Assembly (NCBI GenBank): GCA_963797175.1
Contig: CAWCOL010000009.1
Span: 1,426,001-1,490,000 of the forward strand
Source: DATLLN01 sp963797175
GTDB lineage: Bacteria; Actinomycetota; Thermoleophilia; Gaiellales; JAICJC01
Direction: 5' to 3'
DNA length: 64,000 bases
Position 1 is the first letter of the stretch; each line of letters opens with the position of its first letter. The translations under genes and the position numbers were made by a program. Positions 44,811 through 52,722 of the stretch are shown here, in pieces. Under the pieces are notes generated by a model, which ran no database searches, was not told the origin of the DNA, and saw only the letters and a list, made by a program, of their open reading frames with translations.

Positions 44811-44902
44811 GAGGGTCAGGCTCCGTGCCTGGCTCCGGTTCGACCGCCAGCCGAGTGCACAGCACGATCCGCGTCGGTGTCAGGAATCGGTGCCTGACCC
44901 TC
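44811..44902. repeat. intergenic inverted-repeat element
   Basis: GAGGGTCAGGC (44811-44821) and GCCTGACCCTC (44892-44902) are perfect 11-base inverted repeats; allowing one mismatch the arms extend three more pairs (CCG/CGG). The inner part contains CGGTGTCAGGAAT (44875-44887). A closely similar stretch, CGGTCTCAGGAAT, occurs at 55194-55206 before ctaC. This looks like a REP-type or small palindromic repeat family. It lies in the 341-base gap between the ligase and glnA, upstream of the glnA promoter. Confidence 0.45.
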
Positions 44903-44981
44903 CAGGGTGGTCCTCCGGCACCACGGTCAGTGGCCCAACCCCTCGCCCCGTCGACCCCGTCGCCCGTCCGATCGGCTGCGG

Positions 44982-44987
44982 TACACT
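44982..44987 (+). promoter_or_regulatory. -10 box (TACACT) of glnA leader
   Basis: TACACT starts a roughly 110-base leader that contains hairpins and a terminator before glnA. No convincing -35 element. The transcript would begin near 44993. Confidence 0.45.
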
Positions 44988-44998
44988 GGAACCGTTCC

Positions 44999-45036
44999 GC
45001 GGGCGCCGTTGCCCGCACGAGCTGGGCGAAGACGCC
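44999..45036 (+). promoter_or_regulatory. two-hairpin leader motif, candidate ANTAR target
   Basis: Hairpin 1: GCGGGC (44999-45004) with GCCCGC (45011-45016), a hexaloop GCCGTT. Hairpin 2: GGC (45025-45027) with GCC (45034-45036), extended by a G-T pair, around GAAGAC. Both six-base loops have G in position 4 as in known ANTAR sites, but G rather than A in position 1. Hairpin 2 shares bases 45032-45036 with the terminator stem, so the two structures exclude each other. Confidence 0.4.
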
Positions 45037-45074
45037 TCCAAGCGACGCACGTGCGCCGCTTGGAGGCGTTTTTT
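45032..45074 (+). terminator. intrinsic terminator within glnA leader (attenuator)
   Basis: ACGCCTCCAAGCG (45032-45044) pairs perfectly with CGCTTGGAGGCGT (45057-45069), a 13-base-pair stem with a 12-base loop, followed by a six-T run (45069-45074). It sits between the promoter and glnA, 30 bases before the ATG, so it must be an attenuator unless the promoter lies elsewhere. Confidence 0.85.
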
Positions 45075-45104
45075 GTGCCCTGACGGCGACGAAGGGAGCG
45101 AACG

Positions 45105-46469
45105 ATGGGTGTGACCAGGGACGAGCTGGCGGTGTCCGCCGAGGCTCGGGACGGGGTGGTCCGGGAGGTCGCCGAACGCGACGTCAAGTTCATCCGGCTG
45201 TGGTTCACGGACGTCGTGGGCCGCCTCAAGAGCTTCGCCATCACCCGGGACGAGCTGCCGGGCGCGCTGGAGCGGGGGATGGGCTTCGACGGATCGTCCG
45301 TGACCGGCTTCAACGCGATCGAGGAGTCGGACATGATCGCGATGCCCGACCCCTCGACGTTCCGCGTGATGCCGTGGCGGAGCGGCGAGCAGTCGGTGGC
45401 GCGGATGTTCTGCGACGTGCGCACGCCGGACGGCGAGCCCTACGAGGCCGACTCGCGGCACGTCCTGCGCGGCGCGCTGGAGCGGATGCGCTCGCTCGGC
45501 TTCGACAGCTTCAAGATCGGGCCCGAGCTCGAGTTCTTCCTCTTCCGGATGGACGAGGCCGGGAAGCCGCACACGCTCGACAACGGCGGCTACTTCGAGG
45601 ACAGCCACGGCGATGCGGCCACCGGCCTGCGCAAGCAGATCGTGCTGGCCCTGGAGGAGATGGGCATCCCGGTCGAGTACCTGCACCACGAGGTCGGCCC
45701 CAGCCAGCACGAGATCGACATCCGCTTCGCGGACGCCCTCGAGATGGCCGACCACTGCATGACGTACCGCAGCCTGGTCAAGGAGGTCGCGCAGCAGCAC
45801 GGCGTCTACGCGACGTTCATGCCGAAGCCGCTGTTCGGCGAGAACGGCTCGGGGATGCACACGCATCAGTCGCTCTTCACCGGCGACAGCAACGCGTTCT
45901 TCGATCCGGACGACCCCTGGTACCTGTCCGACGTGGCGAAGAGCTTCATCGCCGGCCAGCTGCGGCACGCCCGCGAGATCTCGCTGCTGTTCGCGCAGTG
46001 GGTGAACAGCTACAAGCGGCTGGTGCCGGGCTTCGAGGCGCCGGTGTACATCGCGTGGTCGCGGCGCAACCGTTCGGCGCTGATCCGGGTGCCGCTCTAC
46101 CACCCGGGCGCCGAGAAGGCGACGCGGGCCGAGATCCGCTGCCCCGACCCGTCCTGCAACCCGTACCTCGCCTTCGCCGGGCTGCTGCACGCCGGGCTGG
46201 AGGGCATCGAGCGGGGCTACGAGCTGCCCGACCCGATGGAGACGAACCTCTACGACCTGACGGCGCCGGAGCGCCGGTCGCTCGGCATCCAGTCGCTGCC
46301 CGAGTCGCTGGGCGAGGCGATCACCGCGGCGGAGGAGTCGGAGCTGGTGGAGCGGACGCTCGGCTCCGAGCTGCGCGACCGCCTGGTCGAGCTGAAGCGG
46401 CGGGAGTGGGAGGAGTACCGCGTCCAGCTCACGCAGTGGGAGCTCGACCGCTACCTGAAGGTGCTGTGA
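45105..46469 (+). CDS. glnA: glutamine synthetase, type I-alpha-like
   Basis: Makes glutamine from glutamate, ammonia and ATP. The 454-residue protein has the beta-grasp N-terminus (IRLWFTDVVGRLKSFAI), FDGSSVTGF, metal and ATP residues in GPELEFFLF, LHHEVGPSQHEIDIRFADAL, TFMPKPLFGENGSGMHTHQSL, NSYKRLVPGFEAPVYIAWSRRNRSALIRVP and RCPDPSCNPYLAFAGLLHAGLEG. The length and NLYDLTAPERRSLGI region lack the 25-residue insertion and the adenylylation Tyr context of GSI-beta, so control is more likely by feedback and expression. GGGAG lies 8 bases before ATG. Its leader contains the attenuator at 45032-45074, and an ANTAR two-component pair follows. Confidence 0.96.
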   Translation: MGVTRDELAVSAEARDGVVREVAERDVKFIRLWFTDVVGRLKSFAITRDELPGALERGMGFDGSSVTGFNAIEESDMIAMPDPSTFRVMPWRSGEQSVARMFCDVRTPDGEPYEADSRHVLRGALERMRSLGFDSFKIGPELEFFLFRMDEAGKPHTLDNGGYFEDSHGDAATGLRKQIVLALEEMGIPVEYLHHEVGPSQHEIDIRFADALEMADHCMTYRSLVKEVAQQHGVYATFMPKPLFGENGSGMHTHQSLFTGDSNAFFDPDDPWYLSDVAKSFIAGQLRHAREISLLFAQWVNSYKRLVPGFEAPVYIAWSRRNRSALIRVPLYHPGAEKATRAEIRCPDPSCNPYLAFAGLLHAGLEGIERGYELPDPMETNLYDLTAPERRSLGIQSLPESLGEAITAAEESELVERTLGSELRDRLVELKRREWEEYRVQLTQWELDRYLKVL

Positions 46470-46480
46470 GGGTCGCCGCG

Positions 46481-46509
46481 GGTGGGAGGGGCGCGCCGCC
46501 CCTCCCACC
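46481..46509 (+). terminator. strong hairpin after glnA
   Basis: GGTGGGAGGGGC (46481-46492) and GCCCCTCCCACC (46498-46509) form a perfect 12-base-pair stem, extended by CCGC/GCGG with one bulge. It starts 12 bases after the glnA stop. There is no T run, so it is a termination, pausing or mRNA-stabilising hairpin. Confidence 0.6.
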
Positions 46510-46517
46510 GCGGTCAG

Positions 46518-46523
46518 TAGACT
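46518..46523 (+). promoter_or_regulatory. -10 box (TAGACT) of sensor-kinase gene
   Basis: TAGACT ends 8 bases before GTG 46532, so the kinase-regulator pair has its own leaderless candidate promoter. Confidence 0.5.
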
Positions 46524-46531
46524 CGGCGGCC

Positions 46532-47626
46532 GTGGCCACCGAGGACCGGTCAGCGCGCCATCTCCGGCTCCTGACGGAGGCGATCGCGGCCGTCAACTCG
46601 TCGCTCGACCTGGACGAGGTGTTCCAGCAGATCGCCTCGAAGGTGGCCGCCTCGCTCGCCACGGACGCCTGCTTCGTCTACCTCTACGACGAGCGCTCCG
46701 ACCGCCTGGAGTTGCGGGCGACGCACGGCGCCCGGTTCGAGGATCCGGCGAACCGGCCGCGGATGCGTCTGGGCGAGGGCATCACCGGCGCCGCGGCAGC
46801 GCAGGGGCGGCCGATCGCGATCGCCGAGGCGGCGCACCTCGACCCTCGCTTCGTCTCGTTCGCGAACCTGCCCGAGGGCGAGTACGAGTCGATCCTGGCG
46901 GTGCCGGTGCTGGCCCGAGACCGGCTGGAGGGCGCCCTCAACGTGCGCACCCTGCGGCCGCGCGCCTTTGCCGACGACGAGGTGGAGCTGCTCCAGGCGA
47001 TCGCGGGCCAGGTCGGGCAGGCGATCGAGAACGCGAAGCTGTACGAGCGGTCGCAGCGGCGCGTGAGCGAGCTGGAGTCGCTGACCGTCCGCGAGATCCA
47101 CCACCGCGTCAAAAACAACCTCCAGACCGTCGCCTCGCTGCTGCGCCTCCAGGCCGCCACGCTGGACGACGAGGCGTCGCGCCGCGCGCTTGAGGAGAGC
47201 GTCAACCGGATCCTCTCGATCGCGGCGGTGCACGACATGGCGACCGCGGCGCGGGAGGACGACATCGACTGCGCCGACCTGATCGGCAGGCTGGAGGCGA
47301 CGCTCGGCCACGGGCTGGGCGGCCGCCCCGTGGAGAGCCGGCTGGAGCCGGTGACGCTGTCCGGCCCGCGCGCCACCGCGCTGGCGCTGGTGTTCTGCGA
47401 GCTGTTCGGCAACGCGGTCGAGCACGGCCGGGGCCGGATCGAGGTCGAACTGCGCCGCGACGGGACGAGCGTCGGGCTGACCGTCGCCGACGAGGGCCCC
47501 GGGCCCGCGCCGGACCGGCGCGAGGGGCTGGGGCTGCGGATCGCGCGCGAGCTGGTGCGCGAGGAGCTGCGCGGCCGGCTCGACCTGCACGGGAAGGCGG
47601 TGGCGCGGTTCCCGGCAGAGTCCTGA
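46532..47626 (+). CDS. GAF-domain sensor histidine kinase, HisKA_2 type
   Basis: A 364-residue cytosolic sensor. A GAF domain spans about 25-170 (LDEVFQQIASKVAASL, GEGITGAAAAQGRPI, SILAVPVL). The H-box REIHHRVKNNLQTVASLLRLQA (phospho-His at 190 or 191) is the HisKA_2 form, followed by a compact HATPase (ALVFCELFGNAVEHG, VADEGPGPAP, GLGLRIARELV). This kinase class, as in EutW, usually partners ANTAR response regulators, and one follows directly. No membrane segment, so the signal is intracellular; GAF domains can bind nitrogen metabolites, but the ligand is unknown. Confidence 0.9.
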   Translation: MATEDRSARHLRLLTEAIAAVNSSLDLDEVFQQIASKVAASLATDACFVYLYDERSDRLELRATHGARFEDPANRPRMRLGEGITGAAAAQGRPIAIAEAAHLDPRFVSFANLPEGEYESILAVPVLARDRLEGALNVRTLRPRAFADDEVELLQAIAGQVGQAIENAKLYERSQRRVSELESLTVREIHHRVKNNLQTVASLLRLQAATLDDEASRRALEESVNRILSIAAVHDMATAAREDDIDCADLIGRLEATLGHGLGGRPVESRLEPVTLSGPRATALALVFCELFGNAVEHGRGRIEVELRRDGTSVGLTVADEGPGPAPDRREGLGLRIARELVREELRGRLDLHGKAVARFPAES

Positions 47627-48180
47627 TTGCGGAGGACGAGACGATCATCCGCCTCGACGTGCGGACGATGCTCGAGCGGGCCGGGTTCGAGGTCGTGGCC
47701 GAGGCGCGGGACGGCCGGGAGGCCGTCGAGCTGGCGGCCGTCCACGAGCCCGACCTGGCCGTGATGGACGTGAAGATGCCGGGGATGGACGGCATCGAGG
47801 CCGCCCGCCGGATGCTCGAGCACCGCTCGCTGCCGATCGTCATGCTGACGGCGTTCTCGGAGGCCGACCTGGTCGGCCGCGCGGTCGAGGCCGGCGTCTT
47901 CGCCTACCTGGTCAAGCCGTTTCGCGAGAGCGACCTGCTCCCGGCGATCGAGGCCGCCCGGGCCCGCCACGCCGAGCTGTCCGCGCTGCGCGAGGAGAGC
48001 GCGGACCTGCGTGAGGCGCTGGCCGCGCGCAAGGTGGTGGAGCGGGCGAAGGGGCTGCTGATGGAGAAGGACGGGATCACCGAGCCGGAGGCCTTCGGCC
48101 GCATGCGCAGCGCCAGCCAGCGCACGGGCAAGCCGCTGCGCGAGGTCGCCGAGGCGATCGTCGCGGCGTTCGATCCGTAG
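47623..48180 (+). CDS. ANTAR-domain response regulator (transcription antiterminator), probable CTG start
   Basis: A 185-residue regulator: receiver domain with acidic pair Glu4-Asp5 (IAEDETII), phospho-Asp49 (AVMDVKMPGMDG), Thr (MLTAF) and Lys (YLVKPF), a coiled-coil linker, and a C-terminal ANTAR RNA-binding domain (about 125-183: RKVVERAKGLLMEKDGITEPEAFGRMRSASQRTGKPLREVAEAIV). No ATG, GTG or TTG is available before GTG 47659, which would delete the first strand and acidic pocket; CTG 47623 overlaps the kinase stop as CTGA and restores the full receiver. Its likely target is a two-hairpin leader such as that before glnA. Confidence 0.92.
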   Translation: MIAEDETIIRLDVRTMLERAGFEVVAEARDGREAVELAAVHEPDLAVMDVKMPGMDGIEAARRMLEHRSLPIVMLTAFSEADLVGRAVEAGVFAYLVKPFRESDLLPAIEAARARHAELSALREESADLREALAARKVVERAKGLLMEKDGITEPEAFGRMRSASQRTGKPLREVAEAIVAAFDP

Positions 48181-48225
48181 ATCGTCGTTGTTGCGAGTGC
48201 CTCTTGCGCCGCGTCAACATGCTCG

Positions 48226-48231
48226 TACGCT
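48226..48231 (+). promoter_or_regulatory. possible -10 box (TACGCT) of secreted-protein gene
   Basis: TACGCT ends 10 bases before ATG 48242, slightly longer spacing than the leaderless set. Confidence 0.35.
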
Positions 48232-48241
48232 GGATGTGCTG

Positions 48242-49426
48242 ATGAAGGGTCTGGCTCCATCCCGCGTCCGCCGCATCGCCGTGGCTCTTGCCCTCGCCGC
48301 GCTGGCCTCTGCCGCGCTGGGCAGCTCCGCCGCTTCCGCCTCGCCCAAGCCGCGGCCGTCGGCCATGCCCGCGAAGATGCGCGCGCTGGCCGGCCCGCTC
48401 ACCCGTAGCCTCTTCCCGTGGGCGTCCGCCCAGGCCGAGGACGGCGGGAATGGCACGATCCTGGTTGGCGCTCCCATGCAGGTCACCAAGGGCGGCTTCA
48501 CGTACGAGATGGACTTCTCGGCGTTCGGCAGCCCGGCGTTCGACGGCTTCACCTTCCCGCCGGACATCGAGACCAGCCTGACCAGGCACGTGGCCGTGCT
48601 CGGCGAGCCCGCGGCCTTCCAGCTGCACGACTACGGCTTCTCGCCAGACAGCGGCGTCACCTTTTCCTCGGCGTCCGACGCGTCCACCGCGACGCTCGAC
48701 ACCGGCGCGGCGATCGATCCCAGCCACATCAACCTCTCCTACCTCGCCTCCGGCGACCCGGTCACCTCGCGCTGCCGGCTGGCCGGCGGCGGCTACGGCA
48801 CGCTGTACCGCAGCACGGGCGCGCTGACCGACCACCGGTTCGCGCTGGCCACCGGCACCTCGCCCGTCTTCGGCACGATCACGACCGCGCCCCGCACGGC
48901 CTCGCTCATCTCCGATCCCGGGTGCAGCGAGATCAGCATCTCCGTCGATGCGCAGGGCGGCGAGGTACTGCCCTGCTCCGGCCGCACGACGCTCAGCTCC
49001 GGGTCCGGCGGCTTCGCGGGCGGCTCGTTCTGGATCGCCGAGCTCGGCATCGGCGGCGGCAGGCTGCTGCAGGCATCCGAGCTGTACCACCAGGCGCAGG
49101 CGACCTACGACGACCACGTCGTGATCGCCGCGCTGCACCCGGCCGGGCTGGTCACGCGGCGCGACAGCCACGGTGCGCGGGCGCGGATGCTGACGACCGG
49201 CAACCCGTTCATGCACGGCTCCGCCTTCTTCGCGTCGCACGGCGCGCCGCGCACCTCGGTGGTGCAGCGGTGCTTCTACGGGCGGCACGTGCACCACTTC
49301 GTCGGCACCAAGTACAACGGCACGCTGACCCCGCAGGCCCCGGCGCTGACGGCAGCGTTCGACACCGGCGCCTCCGTCCTGGTCACCGAGCCGGGCACGC
49401 TCATCTTCCGCCACTACCTCGACTAG
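48242..49426 (+). CDS. secreted protein of unknown function
   Basis: A 394-residue exported protein. The N-terminus has a Sec signal (basic MKGLAPSRVRR, then an Ala/Leu core, cleavage near AASAS). The mature part is rich in Ser, Thr, Gly and beta-strand-like segments with four Cys (SRCRLAGG, DPGCSEIS, LPCSGRT, QRCFYGRH) that could form two disulfides. A His-rich stretch (GRHVHHFVG) lies near the end. No known domain recognised. It follows the ANTAR gene by 61 bases with its own candidate promoter, so co-regulation is not implied. Confidence 0.7.
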   Translation: MKGLAPSRVRRIAVALALAALASAALGSSAASASPKPRPSAMPAKMRALAGPLTRSLFPWASAQAEDGGNGTILVGAPMQVTKGGFTYEMDFSAFGSPAFDGFTFPPDIETSLTRHVAVLGEPAAFQLHDYGFSPDSGVTFSSASDASTATLDTGAAIDPSHINLSYLASGDPVTSRCRLAGGGYGTLYRSTGALTDHRFALATGTSPVFGTITTAPRTASLISDPGCSEISISVDAQGGEVLPCSGRTTLSSGSGGFAGGSFWIAELGIGGGRLLQASELYHQAQATYDDHVVIAALHPAGLVTRRDSHGARARMLTTGNPFMHGSAFFASHGAPRTSVVQRCFYGRHVHHFVGTKYNGTLTPQAPALTAAFDTGASVLVTEPGTLIFRHYLD

Positions 49427-49437
49427 CGCCGGCGGCG

Positions 49438-49839
49438 CTACTTGACGAGCGTCAGGCGGGGCCGGCCGATCAGCGCCATCAGGCGATCGGCGTCGGCGTC
49501 CTCGAGGCGGCCGGACACCTTGGTGCGCAGGTCGTCGTACCAGACGGCGCCCCGCTCGGAGACGAACGCCAGCACCGGCCGGCCGTCGTCGAAGCGGTTC
49601 AGCATCATCGGCCGGACGAGGCCCTCGTCCAGGTAGGTGACGTCGATCAGCACCAGGTCGGCGCCGAACTCGTCCGCCGCCTGCTCGAACGCGTCGCCCG
49701 GGAAGGGCACGGCGGAGACGTCGGCGTAGTCCGACAGCGGGCCGGAGAGGACGTCCATCATCAGCGGCGTCAGGCCGACCAGGAGCACCCGTTTGGTGCG
49801 CCTGGACAGGTGCCGGCGCCGTCGTTGACGATCCCCCAT
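49438..49839 (-). CDS. receiver-like protein of unknown function
   Basis: A 133-residue protein. After a highly basic N-terminus (GDRQRRRRHLSRRTKR) it has a pattern like a CheY fold: RVLLVGLTPLMMDVL, a central FGADLVLIDVTYL with Asp at the phospho-acceptor position, PVLAFVS and a late helix. The acidic pair normally after strand 1 is missing, so phosphorylation is doubtful. ATG 49839 is preceded by GGAG at 9 bases; TTG 49854 is an alternative. Partner unknown. Confidence 0.55.
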   Translation of the reverse strand: MGDRQRRRRHLSRRTKRVLLVGLTPLMMDVLSGPLSDYADVSAVPFPGDAFEQAADEFGADLVLIDVTYLDEGLVRPMMLNRFDDGRPVLAFVSERGAVWYDDLRTKVSGRLEDADADRLMALIGRPRLTLVK

Positions 49840-49877
49840 TGGTCTAGTCTCCAAGCCCTCGAAGGGTTTGGCAACCG

Positions 49878-51758
49878 TCAGCCGGCGGTCAGCTCCCAGC
49901 GCCGGTAGAGGTGCGAGAGCTCCTCCTGCAGCTGCCGGTGGCGGAGGCCGTCCTCGGCCAGCGCCTCGTGGTCGGTGTAGGCGTCCGGCTGCGACAGCCG
50001 CGCCTCCAGCGCGCCCATCTCCTCCTCCATCCGCTCGATCTCTCGCTCGATCCGGGCCGTCTCGCGCTGCACCCGCTGGGACGGCCGCGCGCCGCCGGCG
50101 GCGGGCTTCTTCGCCGGCTTCCGTTCGGGTACGGCGGGCTTCGCGGGGGGCGCCGGTTTCGGCGTCTGGGGCTGCTCGTGGTCGCGCGCGTACTCGCCGA
50201 ACGCGCCCTCGCGGAGCCGCAGCCGTCCGTCCTCGATCGCGATCGTGCGGGTGGCGAGCGCCTCGATCAGCGCACGGTCGTGGGTCACCAGCAGCACGGT
50301 GCCGGAGTACTCGGCGAGCGCGTCCTCGAGCGCCTCCCGGCTCTCGATGTCGAGATGGTTGGTGGGCTCGTCGAGCACCAGGAAGTTCGCGCCCGACACG
50401 ACCACGCGGGCCAGCGCGAGGCGCCGCCGCTCGCCGCCCGACAGCACGCTGACCGGCTTCTCGACCTGGTCGCCCGAGAACAGGAACCGGCCCAGCAGGT
50501 CACGCGCCTGCGGCCCGTTCAGGCCGGTGCCCTGTACCATCGCGTCCACCAAACGCAGGTCCTCCGGCAGGTCGAGCGATTGCTGGGAGTAGTAGCTGAG
50601 GGTGACGTTGTGGCCGAGCTTCGCGCGGCCGTTCGGGGGCTCGCGGCGGCCCAGCACCGTCTCCAGCAGCGAGGTCTTGCCCGCGCCGTTGCGCCCGATC
50701 AGCGCGACCCGCTGGCCGCGCTCGATCGCGAAGTCGGCGTCGTGGACGAGCGTCCGCCCCGCCACCGCGACGTCCACGCCCTCCACCTCGAGCACGACGC
50801 GGCCGCTGCGCTTGGGCTGCGGGAAGCCGAACCGCAGCACCCTGCTCTCGACCGGCCGGTCGATCCGCTCGATCCGCGCCATCGCCTTCAGCTTGCTCTG
50901 CGCCTGCCGGGACTTGGTGCCGTAGCGGAAGCGGTCGACGAAGCGCTGGAGGTGGGCCAGCTCCTGCTGCTGCCGCTCGAACAGGTCGGCCTGCTGCGAC
51001 AGCCGCTCGGCCTTGTCCCGGCGCCAGTGCGAGTAGCTGCCCTTCGTCAGCCGGCCCTTGCCGCGCTCCAGCTCGAGCACCGATGTCGCCACCGACTCCA
51101 GGAACCAGCGGTCATGCGAGACGAACACGACCGTCGCGTCCAGGTCGTCGAGGTACTCCTCCAGCCACTCGATCGAGTCCACGTCCAGGTGGTTGGTGGG
51201 CTCGTCCAACAGCAGCACGTCGGGCGCGCCGGCCAGCGCCCGCGTCAGCGACGCACGCGTCAGCTCGCCGCCGGAGAAGGTGTCGAGGGCCCGGTCGAGG
51301 TCGTCGGGTGCGAATCCCAGCCCGCGTGCGATCGATTCCAGCCGCGACCGCCAGCCGTAGCCGCCGGCCCGCTCGAACGCGGCCTGGACGCGGCCGTACG
51401 CACCCAGCGTCGCGGCGTCGCTCTCGCCCGCGGCCATCCGCGCCTCCAGCTCGCGCAGCTCACCCTCCAGGCCCGCGGCGAGCGCGGCGCCCTCGCCGAC
51501 GTACGCGCCCAGGGTGACGCCGCGCGCGAGCGGCGGGCGCTGGTCATGCAGCGCCACGGTCGTGCCGGCCGGCATCGAGACGGTGCCGGCGTCCAGGTCG
51601 AGCTCGCCGGCGATGATCCGCAGCAGCGTCGTCTTTCCGGCGCCGTTCCGGCCCACCAGGGCCACCCGGTCGCGGGGCCGGAGGATCGCCGAGACGTCGC
51701 CCAGCACGACGTCGCCGCCGTAGGAGCGGCCGATCTGGGTGAGATGCACGGCGCTCAT
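49878..51758 (-). CDS. ABC-F family ATP-binding protein
   Basis: A 626-residue soluble protein with two ABC domains and no membrane part. Walker A: GRNGAGKT at 36-43 and again in the second domain (ALIGRNGAGKTSLLE). Signatures FSGGELTRASLTRAL and LSGGERRRLALARV; Walker B LLLDEPTNHLD and LVLDEPTNHLD; an interdomain linker (about 245-320) of the ABC-F type and a C-terminal coiled coil (about 560-626). ABC-F proteins act on ribosomes as translation factors or antibiotic protectors; the C-terminal coil is most like Uup. ATGA overlap with the oxidoreductase gene upstream. Confidence 0.92.
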   Translation of the reverse strand: MSAVHLTQIGRSYGGDVVLGDVSAILRPRDRVALVGRNGAGKTTLLRIIAGELDLDAGTVSMPAGTTVALHDQRPPLARGVTLGAYVGEGAALAAGLEGELRELEARMAAGESDAATLGAYGRVQAAFERAGGYGWRSRLESIARGLGFAPDDLDRALDTFSGGELTRASLTRALAGAPDVLLLDEPTNHLDVDSIEWLEEYLDDLDATVVFVSHDRWFLESVATSVLELERGKGRLTKGSYSHWRRDKAERLSQQADLFERQQQELAHLQRFVDRFRYGTKSRQAQSKLKAMARIERIDRPVESRVLRFGFPQPKRSGRVVLEVEGVDVAVAGRTLVHDADFAIERGQRVALIGRNGAGKTSLLETVLGRREPPNGRAKLGHNVTLSYYSQQSLDLPEDLRLVDAMVQGTGLNGPQARDLLGRFLFSGDQVEKPVSVLSGGERRRLALARVVVSGANFLVLDEPTNHLDIESREALEDALAEYSGTVLLVTHDRALIEALATRTIAIEDGRLRLREGAFGEYARDHEQPQTPKPAPPAKPAVPERKPAKKPAAGGARPSQRVQRETARIEREIERMEEEMGALEARLSQPDAYTDHEALAEDGLRHRQLQEELSHLYRRWELTAG

Positions 51759-52711
51759 CGCATTCGCAGGACGACTTTGCCGAACCGCTCGGGGCTGTGC
51801 AGCCGCGCGTGGGCCGCGGCCGCCTCGGCCAGCGGGAACGCCGTGTCCACGACCGGCCTCCAGCCCGCCCGGTCGACGTGTGCGAGCAGCGCATCGAACT
51901 CGCGGGGGCTGCCCATGGTGGTGCCGAGGATGTTCCACTGGCCGAAGAAGAGGTTCGAGATCGAGAGCTTGGGCTCGTTCCCGCCCGTGCTGCCGAACGA
52001 CACCAGCGTCCCGCCCACCCGCAGGCACCGGAGGATGCCGTCCCAGGCGGGCGCGCCGGCGCTGTCCACCGCCAGGTCGATCTCGCCCACCGCGGCCGGC
52101 CACTCGGGGTCGTCGTACAGCACGCCCCGGCTCGCGCCCAGCTCGACGGCCCGGTCGATCTTCCACTGGGTCGACGAGGTGACGATCACCTCGGCGCCCA
52201 GCGCGTGCGCGATCTGGACGAGGAAGCAGGCCGCGCCGCCGCCCGCGCCGGTGATCAGCACGCGCATGCCGGCGCCCACGCGGCCGCGGGTGACCAGCGC
52301 CCGCCACGCGGTCAGCCCGGCCAGCGGCAGCGCCGCCGACTCCTCCCACGACAGCCGCTGGGGGCGCGGCCGCACGTTCTCCGCCGGCACCGCGATCAGC
52401 TCGGCGTGCGTGCCCTGGTGGGGGATGCCGAGGATTTCGCCGTCCGCCGCCGGCCCGTCCTCGCGGCTGCCCCAGCGCAGGTAGGGGACGATCACGACCT
52501 CGCTGCCGTCGTCCAGCAGGCCGGCGCCGTCCGAGCCGGCGATGCTGCCGGCAGGCGTCCCGTCACCCTCGCGCCGCCACGCGTCGCGGCGGTTGAGGGC
52601 CGCCGTGCGCAGCGTGACCAGCACCTCGCCGGCGGCCGGCCGAGGGTCGCCGACCTCGTCCACCCGCACCACCTCGGGTCCTCCCGCACCTGTGAAGATC
52701 GCTGCGCGCAT
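51755..52711 (-). CDS. zinc-independent quinone oxidoreductase-like MDR protein
   Basis: A 318-residue medium-chain dehydrogenase/reductase. It has the N-terminal GroES-like fold (VLVTLRTAALNRRDAWRREG), ALPLAGLTAWRALV and the NADPH site RVLITGAGGGAACFLVQIAHALGAEVIVTSS, but none of the catalytic zinc ligands of alcohol dehydrogenases. That fits the quinone reductase/enoyl reductase subgroup. Substrate unknown. It shares an 11-base divergent spacer with the ornithine cyclodeaminase-like gene. Confidence 0.85.
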   Translation of the reverse strand: MRAAIFTGAGGPEVVRVDEVGDPRPAAGEVLVTLRTAALNRRDAWRREGDGTPAGSIAGSDGAGLLDDGSEVVIVPYLRWGSREDGPAADGEILGIPHQGTHAELIAVPAENVRPRPQRLSWEESAALPLAGLTAWRALVTRGRVGAGMRVLITGAGGGAACFLVQIAHALGAEVIVTSSTQWKIDRAVELGASRGVLYDDPEWPAAVGEIDLAVDSAGAPAWDGILRCLRVGGTLVSFGSTGGNEPKLSISNLFFGQWNILGTTMGSPREFDALLAHVDRAGWRPVVDTAFPLAEAAAAHARLHSPERFGKVVLRMR

Positions 52712-52722
52712 CGGCCCGTATC

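Noticed and set aside
44845..44856. GGTTCGACC resembling a tRNA T-loop
   Set aside because: No acceptor stem, D-arm or anticodon arm can be built around it; it lies inside the palindromic element.
52712..52722. Shared divergent regulator site in the 11-base gap between the oxidoreductase and the cyclodeaminase-like gene
   Set aside because: Too short for a palindrome; promoters must lie inside the neighbouring genes, and no specific motif beyond TATCAT is visible.
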